Shown: positions 37,103 to 46,553, counted from the first letter of the stretch. The stretch is 64,000 bases of DNA from Thiobacillus sp. (GCF_018780105.1 NZ_JADMKC010000002.1:248001-312000); one strand, 5' to 3'. Notes: a model not told the origin generated them from the letters alone. A program made the numbers and translations.

Positions 37103-38189
37103 CCGTCACTGGATCGTGCGGCGCCTGCAACACCTCGACGGCATTCTGCTGACCCTGGTGCTGTTGCTGCTGGGCGTCAGCCTGGCCGTGGTGGCGAGCG
37201 CATCGGGGCAGAGCCCGGCGCGCATCAGCGGCCACCTCATCAACATCGGCCTGGCACTGTCGGTGATGGTGGTGATGGCCAATGTGCCGCCGCATATCCT
37301 GTCCAAGGTCGGGCCGCCGCTGTATGTGGCGGGCGTTGTGCTGCTGGTGGGGGTGGCGCTGTTCGGGGAAATCCGCAACGGCGCGCGGCGCTGGCTCAAT
37401 CTGGGCTTCGCGTTTCAGCCCTCCGAACTGCTGAAACTGGCGCTGCCGCTGATGCTGGCCTGGTACTTTCAGCGCAACGAAGCGGTGCTGCGCAGCAAGC
37501 ATTTTCTGGTGGGCGGGGCGCTGCTGCTGGTGCCCTTCCTGCTGATTTTGCGCCAGCCCGATCTCGGCACCGCCCTGATGCTTGGCGCCTCGGGGTTTTA
37601 TCTGCTGTTCTTTGCCGGCTTGCCGTGGAAGGTGATTGCCGGCGGCGGGCTGCTGGGCGCGGCGAGCCTGCCGGTGGTGTGGGGTTTCATGCACGACTAC
37701 CAGCAGCGCCGCGTGCTGACCCTGCTCGACCCGACCTCCGATCCGCTGGGCGACGGCTACCACATCATTCAATCCACCATCGCGATCGGCTCGGGCGGGC
37801 TGTTTGGCAAGGGCTGGGCGCAGGGCACGCAAAACCAGCTCGATTTCATTCCCGAGCGCACCACCGACTTCATCTATGCCGTGTTCGGCGAGGAGTTCGG
37901 CTATGTCGGCACGATTCTGCTGGTGGGGCTGTATCTGGCCATCGTCGCGCGCGGCCTGATCATCGCGGCGCGCGCGCCCACCTTGTTTGGACGCTTGATG
38001 GCGGCGACGCTCAGCTTGAACCTTTTCACCTATGCCTTCGTCAATATGGGCATGGTGTCGGGCATTTTGCCGGTGGTCGGCGTGCCCTTACCGTTGATGA
38101 GCTACGGCGGCACTGCGCTCATCACCCTGCTGCTGGGCCTGGGCATTGTGATGAGCGTGGCGACGCATCGCCAGCTCAATAAAACCTGA
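37089..38189 (+). CDS. rodA: Rod shape-determining protein RodA
   Basis: A 366-residue SEDS-family glycosyltransferase that polymerises glycan strands with PBP2. About ten hydrophobic segments, the GARRWLNLG loop and the PLPLMSYGGT motif near the end identify it. Starts inside mrdA. Confidence 0.96.
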   Translation: MPPTSRHWIVRRLQHLDGILLTLVLLLLGVSLAVVASASGQSPARISGHLINIGLALSVMVVMANVPPHILSKVGPPLYVAGVVLLVGVALFGEIRNGARRWLNLGFAFQPSELLKLALPLMLAWYFQRNEAVLRSKHFLVGGALLLVPFLLILRQPDLGTALMLGASGFYLLFFAGLPWKVIAGGGLLGAASLPVVWGFMHDYQQRRVLTLLDPTSDPLGDGYHIIQSTIAIGSGGLFGKGWAQGTQNQLDFIPERTTDFIYAVFGEEFGYVGTILLVGLYLAIVARGLIIAARAPTLFGRLMAATLSLNLFTYAFVNMGMVSGILPVVGVPLPLMSYGGTALITLLLGLGIVMSVATHRQLNKT

Positions 38190-38206
38190 CACGGTAAAAT
38201 GCACGG

Positions 38207-39037
38207 ATGAAAACAATCCTGACTTCGGGCGTGGTTGCAGTAGCGCTGTCTCTGGCCGGCTGCAGCAGTAGCCCCAGCGTGACGGGCAAGCCTGCGACGC
38301 CGGCCAAAAGCGCGAAAGGCGGCGGCTACTATCTCGACGACGGCCCCGAGTCCTCGCCGCCGCCCAACCTCGCCGCCATCCCGGACGCGGTGCCGCGCGA
38401 TGAGCCGCTGCACCGCTTTGCCAATCGCCCCTACGAAGTGCTGGGCAGCCGCTATGTGCCGCAGACCGAGCGCCGCAGCTTTAGCCAGGAAGGCGTGGCG
38501 TCGTGGTACGGCAAGCGCTTTCACGGCAAGAAAACCGCCTCGGGCGAGCCCTACGACATGTATGCCATGACGGCTGCGCATCCGACCCTGCCGATCCCGA
38601 GCTATGTGCGGGTGACTTCGCTGGCCAACGGCCAATCCGTGGTGGTGCGGATCAACGACCGCGGGCCGTTTCACAGTCAACGCATCATCGACCTGTCGTA
38701 CACCGCTGCGACCAAGCTGGGCTATATCAGCCAGGGCAGCACCCGGGTGCGGGTAGAGGGCCTTGATCCCGCCGCTTACGACACGACCGGCGAGGCGATC
38801 GGGCAGGGCGTCTATCTGCAGGTGGGCGCGTTTTCGAGCCCCGGCAATGCACAGCAACTGCTGGATCGACTGATGCGCGAACTCGAACTCGACAGCGGGC
38901 AGACACGCGTCGTGCTGACGGGCAAGCTGCATCGGGTGCAGCTGGGCCCGTATGCCAGCGACGATGTCGCGCAGGCCGAGCGCGCCCGGGTGCAGGAGCG
39001 TCTCGCGCTCAACGCCATTCTGGTCCGACGGGATTGA
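38207..39037 (+). CDS. rlpA: Septal-ring lytic transglycosylase RlpA-like lipoprotein
   Basis: A 276-residue lipoprotein. A signal peptide ends in LSLAGC. The double-psi beta-barrel (GVASWYGKRFHGKKTASGE with NDRGPF later, Asp conserved) is followed at about residues 200-275 by a SPOR domain (YLQVGAFSSPGNAQQL) that binds denuded glycan strands at the septum. Seventeen bases after rodA, same operon. Confidence 0.95.
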   Translation: MKTILTSGVVAVALSLAGCSSSPSVTGKPATPAKSAKGGGYYLDDGPESSPPPNLAAIPDAVPRDEPLHRFANRPYEVLGSRYVPQTERRSFSQEGVASWYGKRFHGKKTASGEPYDMYAMTAAHPTLPIPSYVRVTSLANGQSVVVRINDRGPFHSQRIIDLSYTAATKLGYISQGSTRVRVEGLDPAAYDTTGEAIGQGVYLQVGAFSSPGNAQQLLDRLMRELELDSGQTRVVLTGKLHRVQLGPYASDDVAQAERARVQERLALNAILVRRD

Positions 39038-39044
39038 GCGGGCC

Positions 39045-40166
39045 ATGGGCATGAAGCGATTTGGTCTCGGCGTGATCGGCCTATTTTTCGCGTTCGCGGT
39101 ATCGGCCGCGCCGGTGGGGATGGGCGCGCGGGCGTGGGTGTCGATCGATCAGGCCAGCGGGCGTGAGCTGGCGGCGCATCAGGCCGATCTGCCGCTGGCG
39201 CCAGCCTCGCTGACCCAGTTGATGACGGCCTATGTGCTGCTCGGCGATATCAAGAAAAACAAGCTGAGTCTGGGCGAATTGCTCACCGTGCCGCCTGCCG
39301 CCGAACAGGTCGACGGCGCGCGCGTGTTCCTCAAGGCGGGCGAGCAGATCAGTGTCGACACCCTGCTGCAGGCCATGCTGGTGCAGTCGGCCAGCGATGC
39401 CGTACTCACGCTGGTGACAGCGGCCGACGGCAGCGAAGCAGCCTTTGTCGCGCGCATGAACCGTGAAGCCAAACGTCTCGGCTTGAGCAAAACCCGTTTC
39501 ATGAATGCCACCGGCCTGACCGAGCCGGGACACGAGTCGAGCGCGCGCGACCTGGCCCTGCTCGGGCGCGCGCTGGTGCGGGACTTCCCCAATCGCCTGG
39601 CGTTCTTTGCGCAGCAGGAACTGGTCTTCAAGGGCATCACCTATTACAACGCCAATCGCCTGCTGTGGCGTGATCCCACGGTGAACGGGCTGAAAGTCGG
39701 CCGCACCACGCAGGCCGGCTACTGCGCGGTCATCTCGGCCACGCGTGGCGACCAGCAGCGCATCGCAGTGGTGTTGGGGGCGCGTACCGATGCCCAGCGC
39801 ACGCAGGATGCGCTCAAGCTGCAGAACGATGCATTCGAGAATTACGACAGCGTGCGCCTGTACCGCGCCGGTCAGAGCGTCAAGGTGATCAAGCTCTACC
39901 GCGGTTTGAGCGACAGCGTGGCGCTCGGTTTTGCGCAGGATTTCCATCTGCTGATTCCGCACGGCAGCGCCGCCCGTCTCAAGGCTGAAGTCATCACTCA
40001 GCAACCGGCGCTGGCGCCGGTCAACAAAGGGCAGCGCATGGGCAGCCTGCGGCTGACATTGGACGGCAAGCCGCTGGGCGATTTCGCTCTGGTCGCGCTG
40101 CAGGACGTGGGCGTGTCCGGCATTTTTGGCCGCGCCTGGGACTCCCTGCGGCTGATGGTGGAGTGA
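39045..40166 (+). CDS. D-alanyl-D-alanine carboxypeptidase homologue, active site degraded
   Basis: A 373-residue exported protein that aligns along its length with DacC-type S11 carboxypeptidases, which trim the last D-Ala of stem peptides. A signal peptide (GLFFAFAVSA) and the C-terminal domain are present. All three motifs are altered: SxxK reads S55-L-T-Q58, SGN reads S115-A-S117, and KTG reads K217-V-G219. Without the general-base lysine, acylation chemistry should fail, so I predict a non-enzymatic role such as substrate binding. Starts at 39045 or 39051 are both possible. It follows rlpA closely in the elongasome cluster. The open frame is intact, so it is not a pseudogene by truncation. 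Confidence 0.88.
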   Translation: MGMKRFGLGVIGLFFAFAVSAAPVGMGARAWVSIDQASGRELAAHQADLPLAPASLTQLMTAYVLLGDIKKNKLSLGELLTVPPAAEQVDGARVFLKAGEQISVDTLLQAMLVQSASDAVLTLVTAADGSEAAFVARMNREAKRLGLSKTRFMNATGLTEPGHESSARDLALLGRALVRDFPNRLAFFAQQELVFKGITYYNANRLLWRDPTVNGLKVGRTTQAGYCAVISATRGDQQRIAVVLGARTDAQRTQDALKLQNDAFENYDSVRLYRAGQSVKVIKLYRGLSDSVALGFAQDFHLLIPHGSAARLKAEVITQQPALAPVNKGQRMGSLRLTLDGKPLGDFALVALQDVGVSGIFGRAWDSLRLMVE

Positions 40167-40404
40167 TCCTAAAAACCGCAGTTGACCGCTCATCGCTTTC
40201 GTAAATACCGTATGAATACAGAATTGATCGCCTTCGATACCATTCATCTTATTGGGCGAGTCCGCTACGCACCCGATGTCACGCCTGCTCGTGCGTCTGC
40301 CTTTGTCGCACCTCCTTGCGGGCCCCGGCCCGCGGCGTCGTTGCTTCGCGGCAGACACCCGACCAGACGCACCCTCGGGCGCGTCCAACTGCGGTTTCTA
40401 GGAT
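40166..40404. mobile_element. MITE-like element with 19-bp terminal inverted repeats
   Basis: ATCCTAAAAACCGCAGTTG at the left (40166-40184) and its inverted copy at the right (40386-40404) match at 18 of 19 positions and enclose about 200 bases with no transposase. Internal GC-rich palindromes (GCGGGCC near 40317) are visible. Both flanks carry TGA, a possible 3-bp target duplication. The left TGA is the stop codon of the carboxypeptidase homologue and the right end contains the first aminotransferase ATG. An open frame inside (40182-40406) is not convincing. Confidence 0.6.
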
Positions 40405-41254
40405 GATGGCGGTGTATCTGGATGGCCGCTTCATGCCGCTGGCCGATGCCAGGGTGTCGGTGCTGGACCGTGGCTTCGTTTTCGGCGATGGCGTGTACGA
40501 ACTGGTGCCGGTGTATTCGCGCAAGCCCTTCCGGCTGGAAGAACACCTGCGTCGCCTGCAGCACAGTCTCGACGGCATCCGCCTGGCCAATCCGCACGGC
40601 GTCGCCGTATGGCGCGAGTTGATCGAACAATTGATCGCGCAGCAGGATTTCGACGACCAGTCGGTTTACCTGCAAATCACGCGCGGGGTGGCGCCGCGTG
40701 ACCACGCGTTTCCAGCGGGCGTGGCGCCGACCGTGTTCATGTTTGCGCAGCCGCTGGTGAGTGCAACGGCTGAACAAAAATCGGCCGGTGTGTGCGCCAT
40801 TACCGCGCCCGATATCCGCTGGGGGCGCTGCGATATCAAGGCCATTTCGCTGCTCGCCAACGTGCTGGCGCGGCAGCAGGCGGTGGAAGCCGGCTGTGCC
40901 GAAACCGTTATGCTGCGCGACGGGTTTTTCAGCGAAGGGGCGGCGAGCAACATTTTTGTGGTGAAAGACGGCGTGCTGCGGGCACCGCCGCCGTCCCGTC
41001 TGATTCTCACCGGCATCACTTATGACGTGGTGCTGGAACTCGCGGCCGCGCATGGCATTCCGGCCGAGCTGCGGGCGATCAGCGAAGCCGAATTGCGTGA
41101 TGCTGACGAGTTGTGGATGACCTCGTCGACCAAGGAAATCATGCCGATCGTAAGCCTCGATGGCGCGCCGATCGGCGATGGCAAGCAAGGACCGATGGCG
41201 CGGCAGATGGATGCGCTGTACCAGCAATTCAAACAACAGGTGATGCGCGCATGA
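40403..41254 (+). CDS. D-amino acid aminotransferase (class IV PLP)
   Basis: A 283-residue fold-type IV PLP enzyme, most like D-alanine aminotransferase, moving amino groups between D-amino acids and 2-oxo acids. The expected Schiff-base lysine is K146 in CDIKAISLLANVL. VSVLDRGFVFGDGVYE and SEGAASNIFVV are family blocks. Branched-chain aminotransferase or aminodeoxychorismate lyase are less likely. The first ATG (40403) lies inside the right repeat of the MITE-like element and ATG 40406 is just outside, so the native start may have been replaced. The end overlaps ybeD (ATGA). A role in supplying D-amino acids for the wall fits the position. Confidence 0.9.
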   Translation: MMAVYLDGRFMPLADARVSVLDRGFVFGDGVYELVPVYSRKPFRLEEHLRRLQHSLDGIRLANPHGVAVWRELIEQLIAQQDFDDQSVYLQITRGVAPRDHAFPAGVAPTVFMFAQPLVSATAEQKSAGVCAITAPDIRWGRCDIKAISLLANVLARQQAVEAGCAETVMLRDGFFSEGAASNIFVVKDGVLRAPPPSRLILTGITYDVVLELAAAHGIPAELRAISEAELRDADELWMTSSTKEIMPIVSLDGAPIGDGKQGPMARQMDALYQQFKQQVMRA

Positions 41255-41514
41255 GCGAGGAAACCCTGCTCGATTTTCCGACCGATTTTCCGATCAAGAT
41301 CATGGGTGAACGACGCGACGATTTTGCGCAGGCGATGGTCGAACTGGTGCTGCGCCACGCGCCCGATTTCAGGCCCGAAACGGTCGAGATGCGGGCGTCG
41401 AGCAAGGGTAATTTCCTCTCCGTGACCTGTACCGTGCGCGCTACCTCCAAGGCGCAGCTGGATGCGTTGTATCGGGAGATCACCGCGCACCCATGGGTGA
41501 AGATGGCGCTTTGA
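41251..41514 (+). CDS. YbeD family protein (DUF493)
   Basis: An 87-residue ferredoxin-like-fold protein of the YbeD/DUF493 family, nearly always located beside lipB, thought to be a regulator. [15 protein letters not shown] is typical. It overlaps the aminotransferase by four bases and lipB by one (TGATG). Confidence 0.92.
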   Translation: MSEETLLDFPTDFPIKIMGERRDDFAQAMVELVLRHAPDFRPETVEMRASSKGNFLSVTCTVRATSKAQLDALYREITAHPWVKMAL

Positions 41515-42152
41515 TGGTGAGCGGAGAGCGGCAAGCGGTGAGCGGCGAGGCGATCGTTCGGCGCTTGGGACGGGTCGAGTACGAGCCGACCTGGCGGGCC
41601 ATGCAGGATTTCACCGCGCAGCGCACGCCCGACACGTCGGACGAACTCTGGCTGCTGGAACACCCGCCGGTGTATACCTTGGGCCAGGCGGGCAAGCCCG
41701 AGCATCTGATTGCAGCCACCGACATTCCCGTGGTGCCGATCGATCGCGGCGGCCAGATCACCTATCACGGGCCGGGGCAGGTCGTCGCCTACGTGCTGGT
41801 CGACCTGCGGCGGCGCGGTTACGGTATCCGCGAGCTGGTGACGCGCATGGAGCAGGCGGTGATTGACGCGCTGGCCGCGGTGGGCGTAAGCACCGAGCGG
41901 CAAACCGGCGCGCCGGGCGTGTATGTGGCGGGCGCAAAAATCGCCGCACTGGGGCTGCGGGTCAAGCACGGCTGCACCTACCATGGTCTGGCGCTGAATG
42001 TGGACATGGACCTGCGCCCGTTCGCGGCGATCAATCCCTGCGGCTATGCCGGGATGCGGGTGACGCAATGCCGCGACCTCGGCGTCGATTCAAATGTGAC
42101 AGCATGGGCGCAGCGGCTGGAACAGGCGTTGCGCCGCACGATCTATTCTTGA
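41514..42152 (+). CDS. lipB: Octanoyltransferase
   Basis: A 212-residue enzyme moving octanoyl from acyl carrier protein to the lipoyl domains. [12 protein letters not shown], the lysine in [10 protein letters not shown] and the cysteine in AINPCGY are the expected active-site features. ATG 41514 overlaps the ybeD stop; ATG 41493 is possible but enters ybeD further. Partner gene lipA lies at 44838. Confidence 0.95.
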   Translation: MVSGERQAVSGEAIVRRLGRVEYEPTWRAMQDFTAQRTPDTSDELWLLEHPPVYTLGQAGKPEHLIAATDIPVVPIDRGGQITYHGPGQVVAYVLVDLRRRGYGIRELVTRMEQAVIDALAAVGVSTERQTGAPGVYVAGAKIAALGLRVKHGCTYHGLALNVDMDLRPFAAINPCGYAGMRVTQCRDLGVDSNVTAWAQRLEQALRRTIYS

Positions 42153-42201
42153 CCGGTTTAGTCGGTTATTAGTATTCTTGCAGCTTCTATTGGAGTTATT
42201 T

Positions 42202-43317
42202 ATGACCACCGACACCCTGCCGTCCGACCCCAAGCTGCTGATGCGCTCGATTATTCAGCGTATTGCCACCGGCCCTGATCTGTCGAAAGACATCAGCCGC
42301 ACCGAGGCGCATCTGGGCACCAAGGCCATCATCGACAACGTCATCGATCCGGTGCAAGTGGGTATTTACTTCATTGCGTTGCGGATGAAGCGCGAGACCA
42401 TGGACGAGAACCGCGGCGTGCTCGATGCGGTGCTGGAAACCACGCGCCGCGTGACGGCCGAGGTGGACGAAGTGGTCGATATCGGCGACCCCTACGATGG
42501 CTATACCCGCTGTCTGCCCGCCGCGCCCTTCCTGGGCCCGCTGCTGGCCGAATTTGACGTGCATGTGGTGTCGCATGGCCTGGACAAGGTCGGCCCCAAA
42601 TACGGCGTAACGGCGCGCCACGTGCTGGAAGCGGCTGGGGTGCCGGTCAACCTGTCGCCCGCCGAAGCGGCCGCGCGCCTCTCCGATCCTGCGCTGGGCT
42701 GGACCTACGTCGACCAGGCACATTCCAACCCCGGCATGCACAACCTGATTCCGTTGCGCACCCAGATGATCAAGCGCCAGGTGCTGACCACGGTGGAGGT
42801 GCTGTCGAAGCCCATCGCCGGCAAAAAATTGACGCATTTCGTGACCGGCTACGTGCACAAGCCCTATCCGCCGGTGTACGCCGACCTCGCGCGGGTGGCT
42901 GGATTCGACACTGCCTGCATCGTACGCGGCGTCGAGGGCGGGGTGATTCCGTCGCTGCGCCAGACCGGCAAATATTTCCACTACCACGATCGCGCCGAGG
43001 AAATCGAAGCCAGCATCGATCCGGTGGCGCTCGGCATCGACCAGCCGATACGCGCCGTGCCGCTACCCGGCAGCGTGGCGGGTGAGGCGGGCGAGGACGA
43101 AATCGTCGCCGCCATCGATATCAAGGCCACCGCGCATGCCGCCGCCGAGGCCGGCATTCTGGCGCTCAAGGGCGACAAGGGCGCAACCTACGATTCGCTG
43201 GTGCTGGCCGGTTCGATCATCCTGCACCACGTCGGCAAGGCAGCCAGCGTGGCCGATGCGGCGGCGCAGATCCGTGCGGTGCTGGATTCCGGCCGTGCCG
43301 TGGCGCGGGTGAAGTGA
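42202..43317 (+). CDS. TrpD-like glycosyltransferase-3 family protein
   Basis: A 371-residue protein of the anthranilate phosphoribosyltransferase fold, most like the YbiB/TrpD2 branch. The N-terminal helices and FLGPLLAEFDVHVVSHG are recognisable, but the PRPP-binding GTGGDG of true TrpD is replaced by GDPYDGYTR (residues 95-103), and KVGPKYG stands where the KSGS-type loop is expected. So tryptophan synthesis is doubtful and a nucleotide- or nucleic-acid-binding role is possible. GGAG lies upstream of ATG 42202. It overlaps the Rieske gene by a TGATG junction. Confidence 0.8.
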   Translation: MTTDTLPSDPKLLMRSIIQRIATGPDLSKDISRTEAHLGTKAIIDNVIDPVQVGIYFIALRMKRETMDENRGVLDAVLETTRRVTAEVDEVVDIGDPYDGYTRCLPAAPFLGPLLAEFDVHVVSHGLDKVGPKYGVTARHVLEAAGVPVNLSPAEAAARLSDPALGWTYVDQAHSNPGMHNLIPLRTQMIKRQVLTTVEVLSKPIAGKKLTHFVTGYVHKPYPPVYADLARVAGFDTACIVRGVEGGVIPSLRQTGKYFHYHDRAEEIEASIDPVALGIDQPIRAVPLPGSVAGEAGEDEIVAAIDIKATAHAAAEAGILALKGDKGATYDSLVLAGSIILHHVGKAASVADAAAQIRAVLDSGRAVARVK

Positions 43318-43625
43318 TGGCCGAATATGTCGCCATCGCCGCTGCCGACGAACTCAAGCCGGCGCAGATGAAACGCGTCGTCGTCGACGGCAGGAAGCTG
43401 CTGCTGTGCAACGCCAACGGCACGCATTACGTTGTCGACGAAATGTGCAGCCACGAGGATTATTCCCTCTACCTCGGCTGCATCAAGGACGGCAAGATCA
43501 AGTGCTCGCTGCATGGCAGCTACTTCGATCTGACCACTGGCCAGCCCACCTGCGATCCGGCCGACGAGCCGATCAGGACCTACCCGGTGAAAATCGAGGC
43601 CGGACAGGTCTGGGTCAAGGCTTGA
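43317..43625 (+). CDS. Rieske 2Fe-2S ferredoxin
   Basis: A 102-residue soluble Rieske protein. The cluster ligands lie in CSHEDY and CSLHGSYF, two Cys and two His, and PTCDPADEPIRTYPVK closes the fold. It resembles the ferredoxin components of dioxygenases and the NirD-like group. It overlaps the TrpD-like gene, so the two are co-expressed; an electron-transfer link is inference. Confidence 0.9.
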   Translation: MAEYVAIAAADELKPAQMKRVVVDGRKLLLCNANGTHYVVDEMCSHEDYSLYLGCIKDGKIKCSLHGSYFDLTTGQPTCDPADEPIRTYPVKIEAGQVWVKA

Positions 43626-44222
43626 TTATTTGGGCGTTGATTGTTTGAGTAGATCGCGGATCGTCTGCTCGATCTCCGGGTGGTCGAACTCGCGTCCGCC
43701 CATCGCCCGGTAAACTACGCGCCCCTGCGGGTCCACGATGTAGCTTGCGGGTAGGCCCAGCACGTTCCAGGCGTGGGAAACCGTGCTGTTGTGGTCGAAC
43801 AGGATGGGGAAGGTGGGCGCTGGATCCAGTTGTCCGGTAAATGCGAATACCTGATCGGGTTCTTCTTGCTGGTTGACGGCCAGAATGACAAAAGGCTGGT
43901 CTTTGAGTCGCTGCGCCAGTCGCTCCATGGAAGGCATCTCTCGGCGGCAGGGCGGGCACCAGGTTGCCCAGAAATTGACCAGCACCACTTTGCCGTGATG
44001 ATCCGACAGCTTGACCGGCTTGCCGTCCAGATCGGGCAGGGTGAAATCGCTGGCGGGCCTGGCTGGTTTAAGTGAAGTGAAACTGTGGCTCATTTCCGGC
44101 AGCGGCAGCGCTGCCTGGGCGCTGCCCGCAAGGCACAGTGCGATCCCGAAGCTAAGGAGCAAGCGGCGGCTTGTCGGGTGCGCAGACCAGGTTTTCCATT
44201 TTGCCGCGGTAGTGTTTGCCAT
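43626..44222 (-). CDS. TlpA-family thioredoxin-like protein
   Basis: A 198-residue membrane-anchored or exported thiol-disulfide protein. An N-terminal hydrophobic segment (residues 20-38) precedes a thioredoxin fold with active site WCPPC in NFWATWCPPCRREMPS. Likely to act in cytochrome c or disulfide housekeeping. It is convergent with the Rieske gene with no gap and overlaps the next upstream gene by 71 bases. Confidence 0.9.
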   Translation of the reverse strand: MANTTAAKWKTWSAHPTSRRLLLSFGIALCLAGSAQAALPLPEMSHSFTSLKPARPASDFTLPDLDGKPVKLSDHHGKVVLVNFWATWCPPCRREMPSMERLAQRLKDQPFVILAVNQQEEPDQVFAFTGQLDPAPTFPILFDHNSTVSHAWNVLGLPASYIVDPQGRVVYRAMGGREFDHPEIEQTIRDLLKQSTPK

Positions 44223-44730
44223 GATGTTTCCATGAGTAAAGCAGATCGAAATGCGAACCGGGCGGCAGTTGTATCGTGGTGAAACCCTGCGCCCAGTCGC
44301 TCGCGTCAAAACTTGCGGCGGCGGGCAGGATCGACCAGCCGAAATCCGAGCCGAACGCTTTCCATTCGGCGATCCACTCGGGTTTGGTCTTGGGCCGGTG
44401 CTGCGTGCCGTCCGGCGTGACGGCGCGCCAGTCCGCCACCTGGTAATCCAGCGTGCTGCCGGACCTGTTCTGCGCCACGCTGCCAAACACACAATAGCCG
44501 CGCATGCTGTCCACCACGGCGGGCGGCAGGTTGCGCGAGGAATAGAGTGCTGCGACATATTCCGGCAATAACTGGATGAGTTCGAGGCTGAACCCCCGAT
44601 CTACCTTTTTCCACGCCAGCAAGCCGCTTTCCGGGTCGCGATTCTGTGTCAGCTCTGCGGCATGAACGGCAGGAACCAGCAGTAGTGCGAGTGAAAAAGT
44701 GAAGCAAGAGAGGGCGGGTGCGCATTGCAT
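44152..44730 (-). CDS. Exported protein of unknown function
   Basis: A 192-residue exported protein. ATG 44730 gives a clear signal peptide (FTFSLALLLVPAVHA); an upstream ATG at 44802 adds an improbable leader. The mature part has paired aromatic and charged segments (ADWRAVTPDGTQHRPK, DLLYSWKHHGKHYRGKMENL) and one or two Cys (GYCVFG, LVCAP). I recognise no family. It lies upstream of, and overlaps by 71 bases, the TlpA-like gene, suggesting a periplasmic redox partner. Confidence 0.7.
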   Translation of the reverse strand: MQCAPALSCFTFSLALLLVPAVHAAELTQNRDPESGLLAWKKVDRGFSLELIQLLPEYVAALYSSRNLPPAVVDSMRGYCVFGSVAQNRSGSTLDYQVADWRAVTPDGTQHRPKTKPEWIAEWKAFGSDFGWSILPAAASFDASDWAQGFTTIQLPPGSHFDLLYSWKHHGKHYRGKMENLVCAPDKPPLAP

Positions 44731-44837
44731 GCGTGAATAGTAATCGCTTGCCTGACCGTGTCCAGATTCCCCTGTCGGGCGCGGGGCGGGACGCCCAGTC
44801 AACTCGGTTAAAATGGCATCTTTAGTGAGGACGCTAT

Positions 44838-45764
44838 ATGGCCGATCCCATCCAGCATAAAGGCGCAGCCAAAACCGCGCGCATCCCGATCAAGATCGTG
44901 CCGCAGGAACGCATGCGGCTGCCGCCGTGGATTCGCGCCAAGGCGCCGAGTCTGCCGAATGTCGGGCGGCTGAAAGGCATCCTGCGCGAGGCCAAATTGC
45001 ACACCGTGTGCGAAGAAGCCTCGTGTCCGAATCTGGGCGAATGCTTCGGCCACGGCACCGCGACCTTCATGATCCTCGGCGACCTGTGCACGCGGCGTTG
45101 CCCCTTCTGCGACGTCGGTCACGGCACGCCGCTGCCGCCCGATGTCGACGAGCCGCGCCATCTGGGCGAAACCATTGCGACGATGGCGCTGAAATATGTC
45201 GTCATCACCAGCGTCGATCGCGACGATTTGCGCGACGGCGGCGCGCAGCATTTCATCGACTGCATTCGCGCCGTGCGCGAGCTGTCGCCGGCGACGCGGA
45301 TCGAAATCCTGACCCCCGATTTTCGCGGCCGCCACGAGCGCGCACTCGACATTTTCGATGCCGCGCCGCCTGACGTGATGAACCACAACCTGGAAACCGT
45401 GCCGCGTTTGTACAAGGCAGCGCGCCCGGGCGCCGACTACGCACATTCGCTCAAATTGCTGAAGGATTTCAAGATGCGCCATCCCGACGTGCCGACCAAG
45501 TCCGGGCTGATGCTGGGGCTGGGCGAGGAAGACGATGAGATCCTGCAGGTGATGCGCGACCTGCGCGCGCACGATGTCGACATGCTGACGCTCGGGCAAT
45601 ACCTGCAGCCGTCGCAACACCACTTGCCGGTGCTGCGCTTCGTGACGCCGGAGCGTTTTGCCCAGTTCGAGCAGGAAGCACTGGCGATGGGTTTCAAGCA
45701 CGCGGCGTGCGGGCCGATGGTGCGTTCGAGCTACCACGCCGACCAGCAGGCAGCGGGCGTCTGA
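44838..45764 (+). CDS. lipA: Lipoyl synthase
   Basis: A 308-residue radical-SAM enzyme inserting two sulfurs into octanoylated lipoyl domains. The auxiliary cluster motif [12 protein letters not shown] and the radical-SAM motif CTRRCPFC are intact, and RSSY near the end is the usual ligand motif. Convergent with the ABC permease gene. It completes the pathway begun by lipB at 41514. Confidence 0.96.
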   Translation: MADPIQHKGAAKTARIPIKIVPQERMRLPPWIRAKAPSLPNVGRLKGILREAKLHTVCEEASCPNLGECFGHGTATFMILGDLCTRRCPFCDVGHGTPLPPDVDEPRHLGETIATMALKYVVITSVDRDDLRDGGAQHFIDCIRAVRELSPATRIEILTPDFRGRHERALDIFDAAPPDVMNHNLETVPRLYKAARPGADYAHSLKLLKDFKMRHPDVPTKSGLMLGLGEEDDEILQVMRDLRAHDVDMLTLGQYLQPSQHHLPVLRFVTPERFAQFEQEALAMGFKHAACGPMVRSSYHADQQAAGV

Positions 45765-45767
45765 GGC

Positions 45768-46553
45768 CTATTTCAACAGCCGCTTGCGCGTCAGCGCCAG
45801 CGCGATGACGTAACCCAGACTGCCGTAGATCAACAGGGCCGCCACGTGCAGCGCAACGCTATTGGGCACGCGGCCGATCACCAGCGGCCGCGCCAGATCG
45901 ATGGCGTGGGTGAGCGGCAGCCAGGCCGACACGCTTTGCAGCAGTGGCGGCAGTTGCGTCACCGGGAAGAACACGCCGCACAGCAGCACCATCGGCGTGA
46001 TCACCAGTGTGAAGTAATACAGAAAGAAATCGTAGCTCGGCGACACCGCGTTCATCACCAGGCCCATGCCGCCGAAGCAGAAGCCGACCAGTGCTACCAC
46101 CGGGATGATCCACAGCGTCATCCAGAAATTGCCGAACAGCCCCAGCCCCCAGATCACCGCCAGTATCGCCACGCCGGAGAGCAGGCTTTTCGACGTCGCC
46201 CAGGTCAGTTCGCCGAGCATGATGTCGTCGAGCGTCATCGGTGCGTTGAGAATCGCATCCCAGGTGCGCTGTACGTGCATGCGCGAGAAACTCGAATACA
46301 GCACTTCGAAAGTGGCGGCGTTCATCGTGCTGTAAGCCACCGTGCCTGCGGCGAGAAAGCTCAGATACGACATGCCGTTGATGTCCGGCAGCAGGCTGCC
46401 GAGGCCGAAGCCGAGGCCCAGCATGTACAGCATCGGATCGGCCAGGTTGCCGAGGATGGACGGGATGGCGAGCTTTTTCCACACCAGGTAGTTGCGCTGC
46501 CATACCGGTATAAAGCGCCACGACAGCCGGGGCAAGCGCAGATGCTTAATCAC
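45768..46553 (-). CDS. NodJ-like ABC-2 permease
   Basis: A 261-residue ABC-2 type permease with about six hydrophobic segments. [20 protein letters not shown] at the N-terminus is characteristic of NodJ-type proteins. Overlaps the ATPase gene by 8 bases. Outside rhizobia such pairs export unknown lipids or polysaccharides. Confidence 0.9.
   Translation of the reverse strand: MIKHLRLPRLSWRFIPVWQRNYLVWKKLAIPSILGNLADPMLYMLGLGFGLGSLLPDINGMSYLSFLAAGTVAYSTMNAATFEVLYSSFSRMHVQRTWDAILNAPMTLDDIMLGELTWATSKSLLSGVAILAVIWGLGLFGNFWMTLWIIPVVALVGFCFGGMGLVMNAVSPSYDFFLYYFTLVITPMVLLCGVFFPVTQLPPLLQSVSAWLPLTHAIDLARPLVIGRVPNSVALHVAALLIYGSLGYVIALALTRKRLLK

Noticed and set aside
40182-40406. 74-codon open frame between two genes
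   Set aside because: Lies within the inverted-repeat element and looks non-coding.
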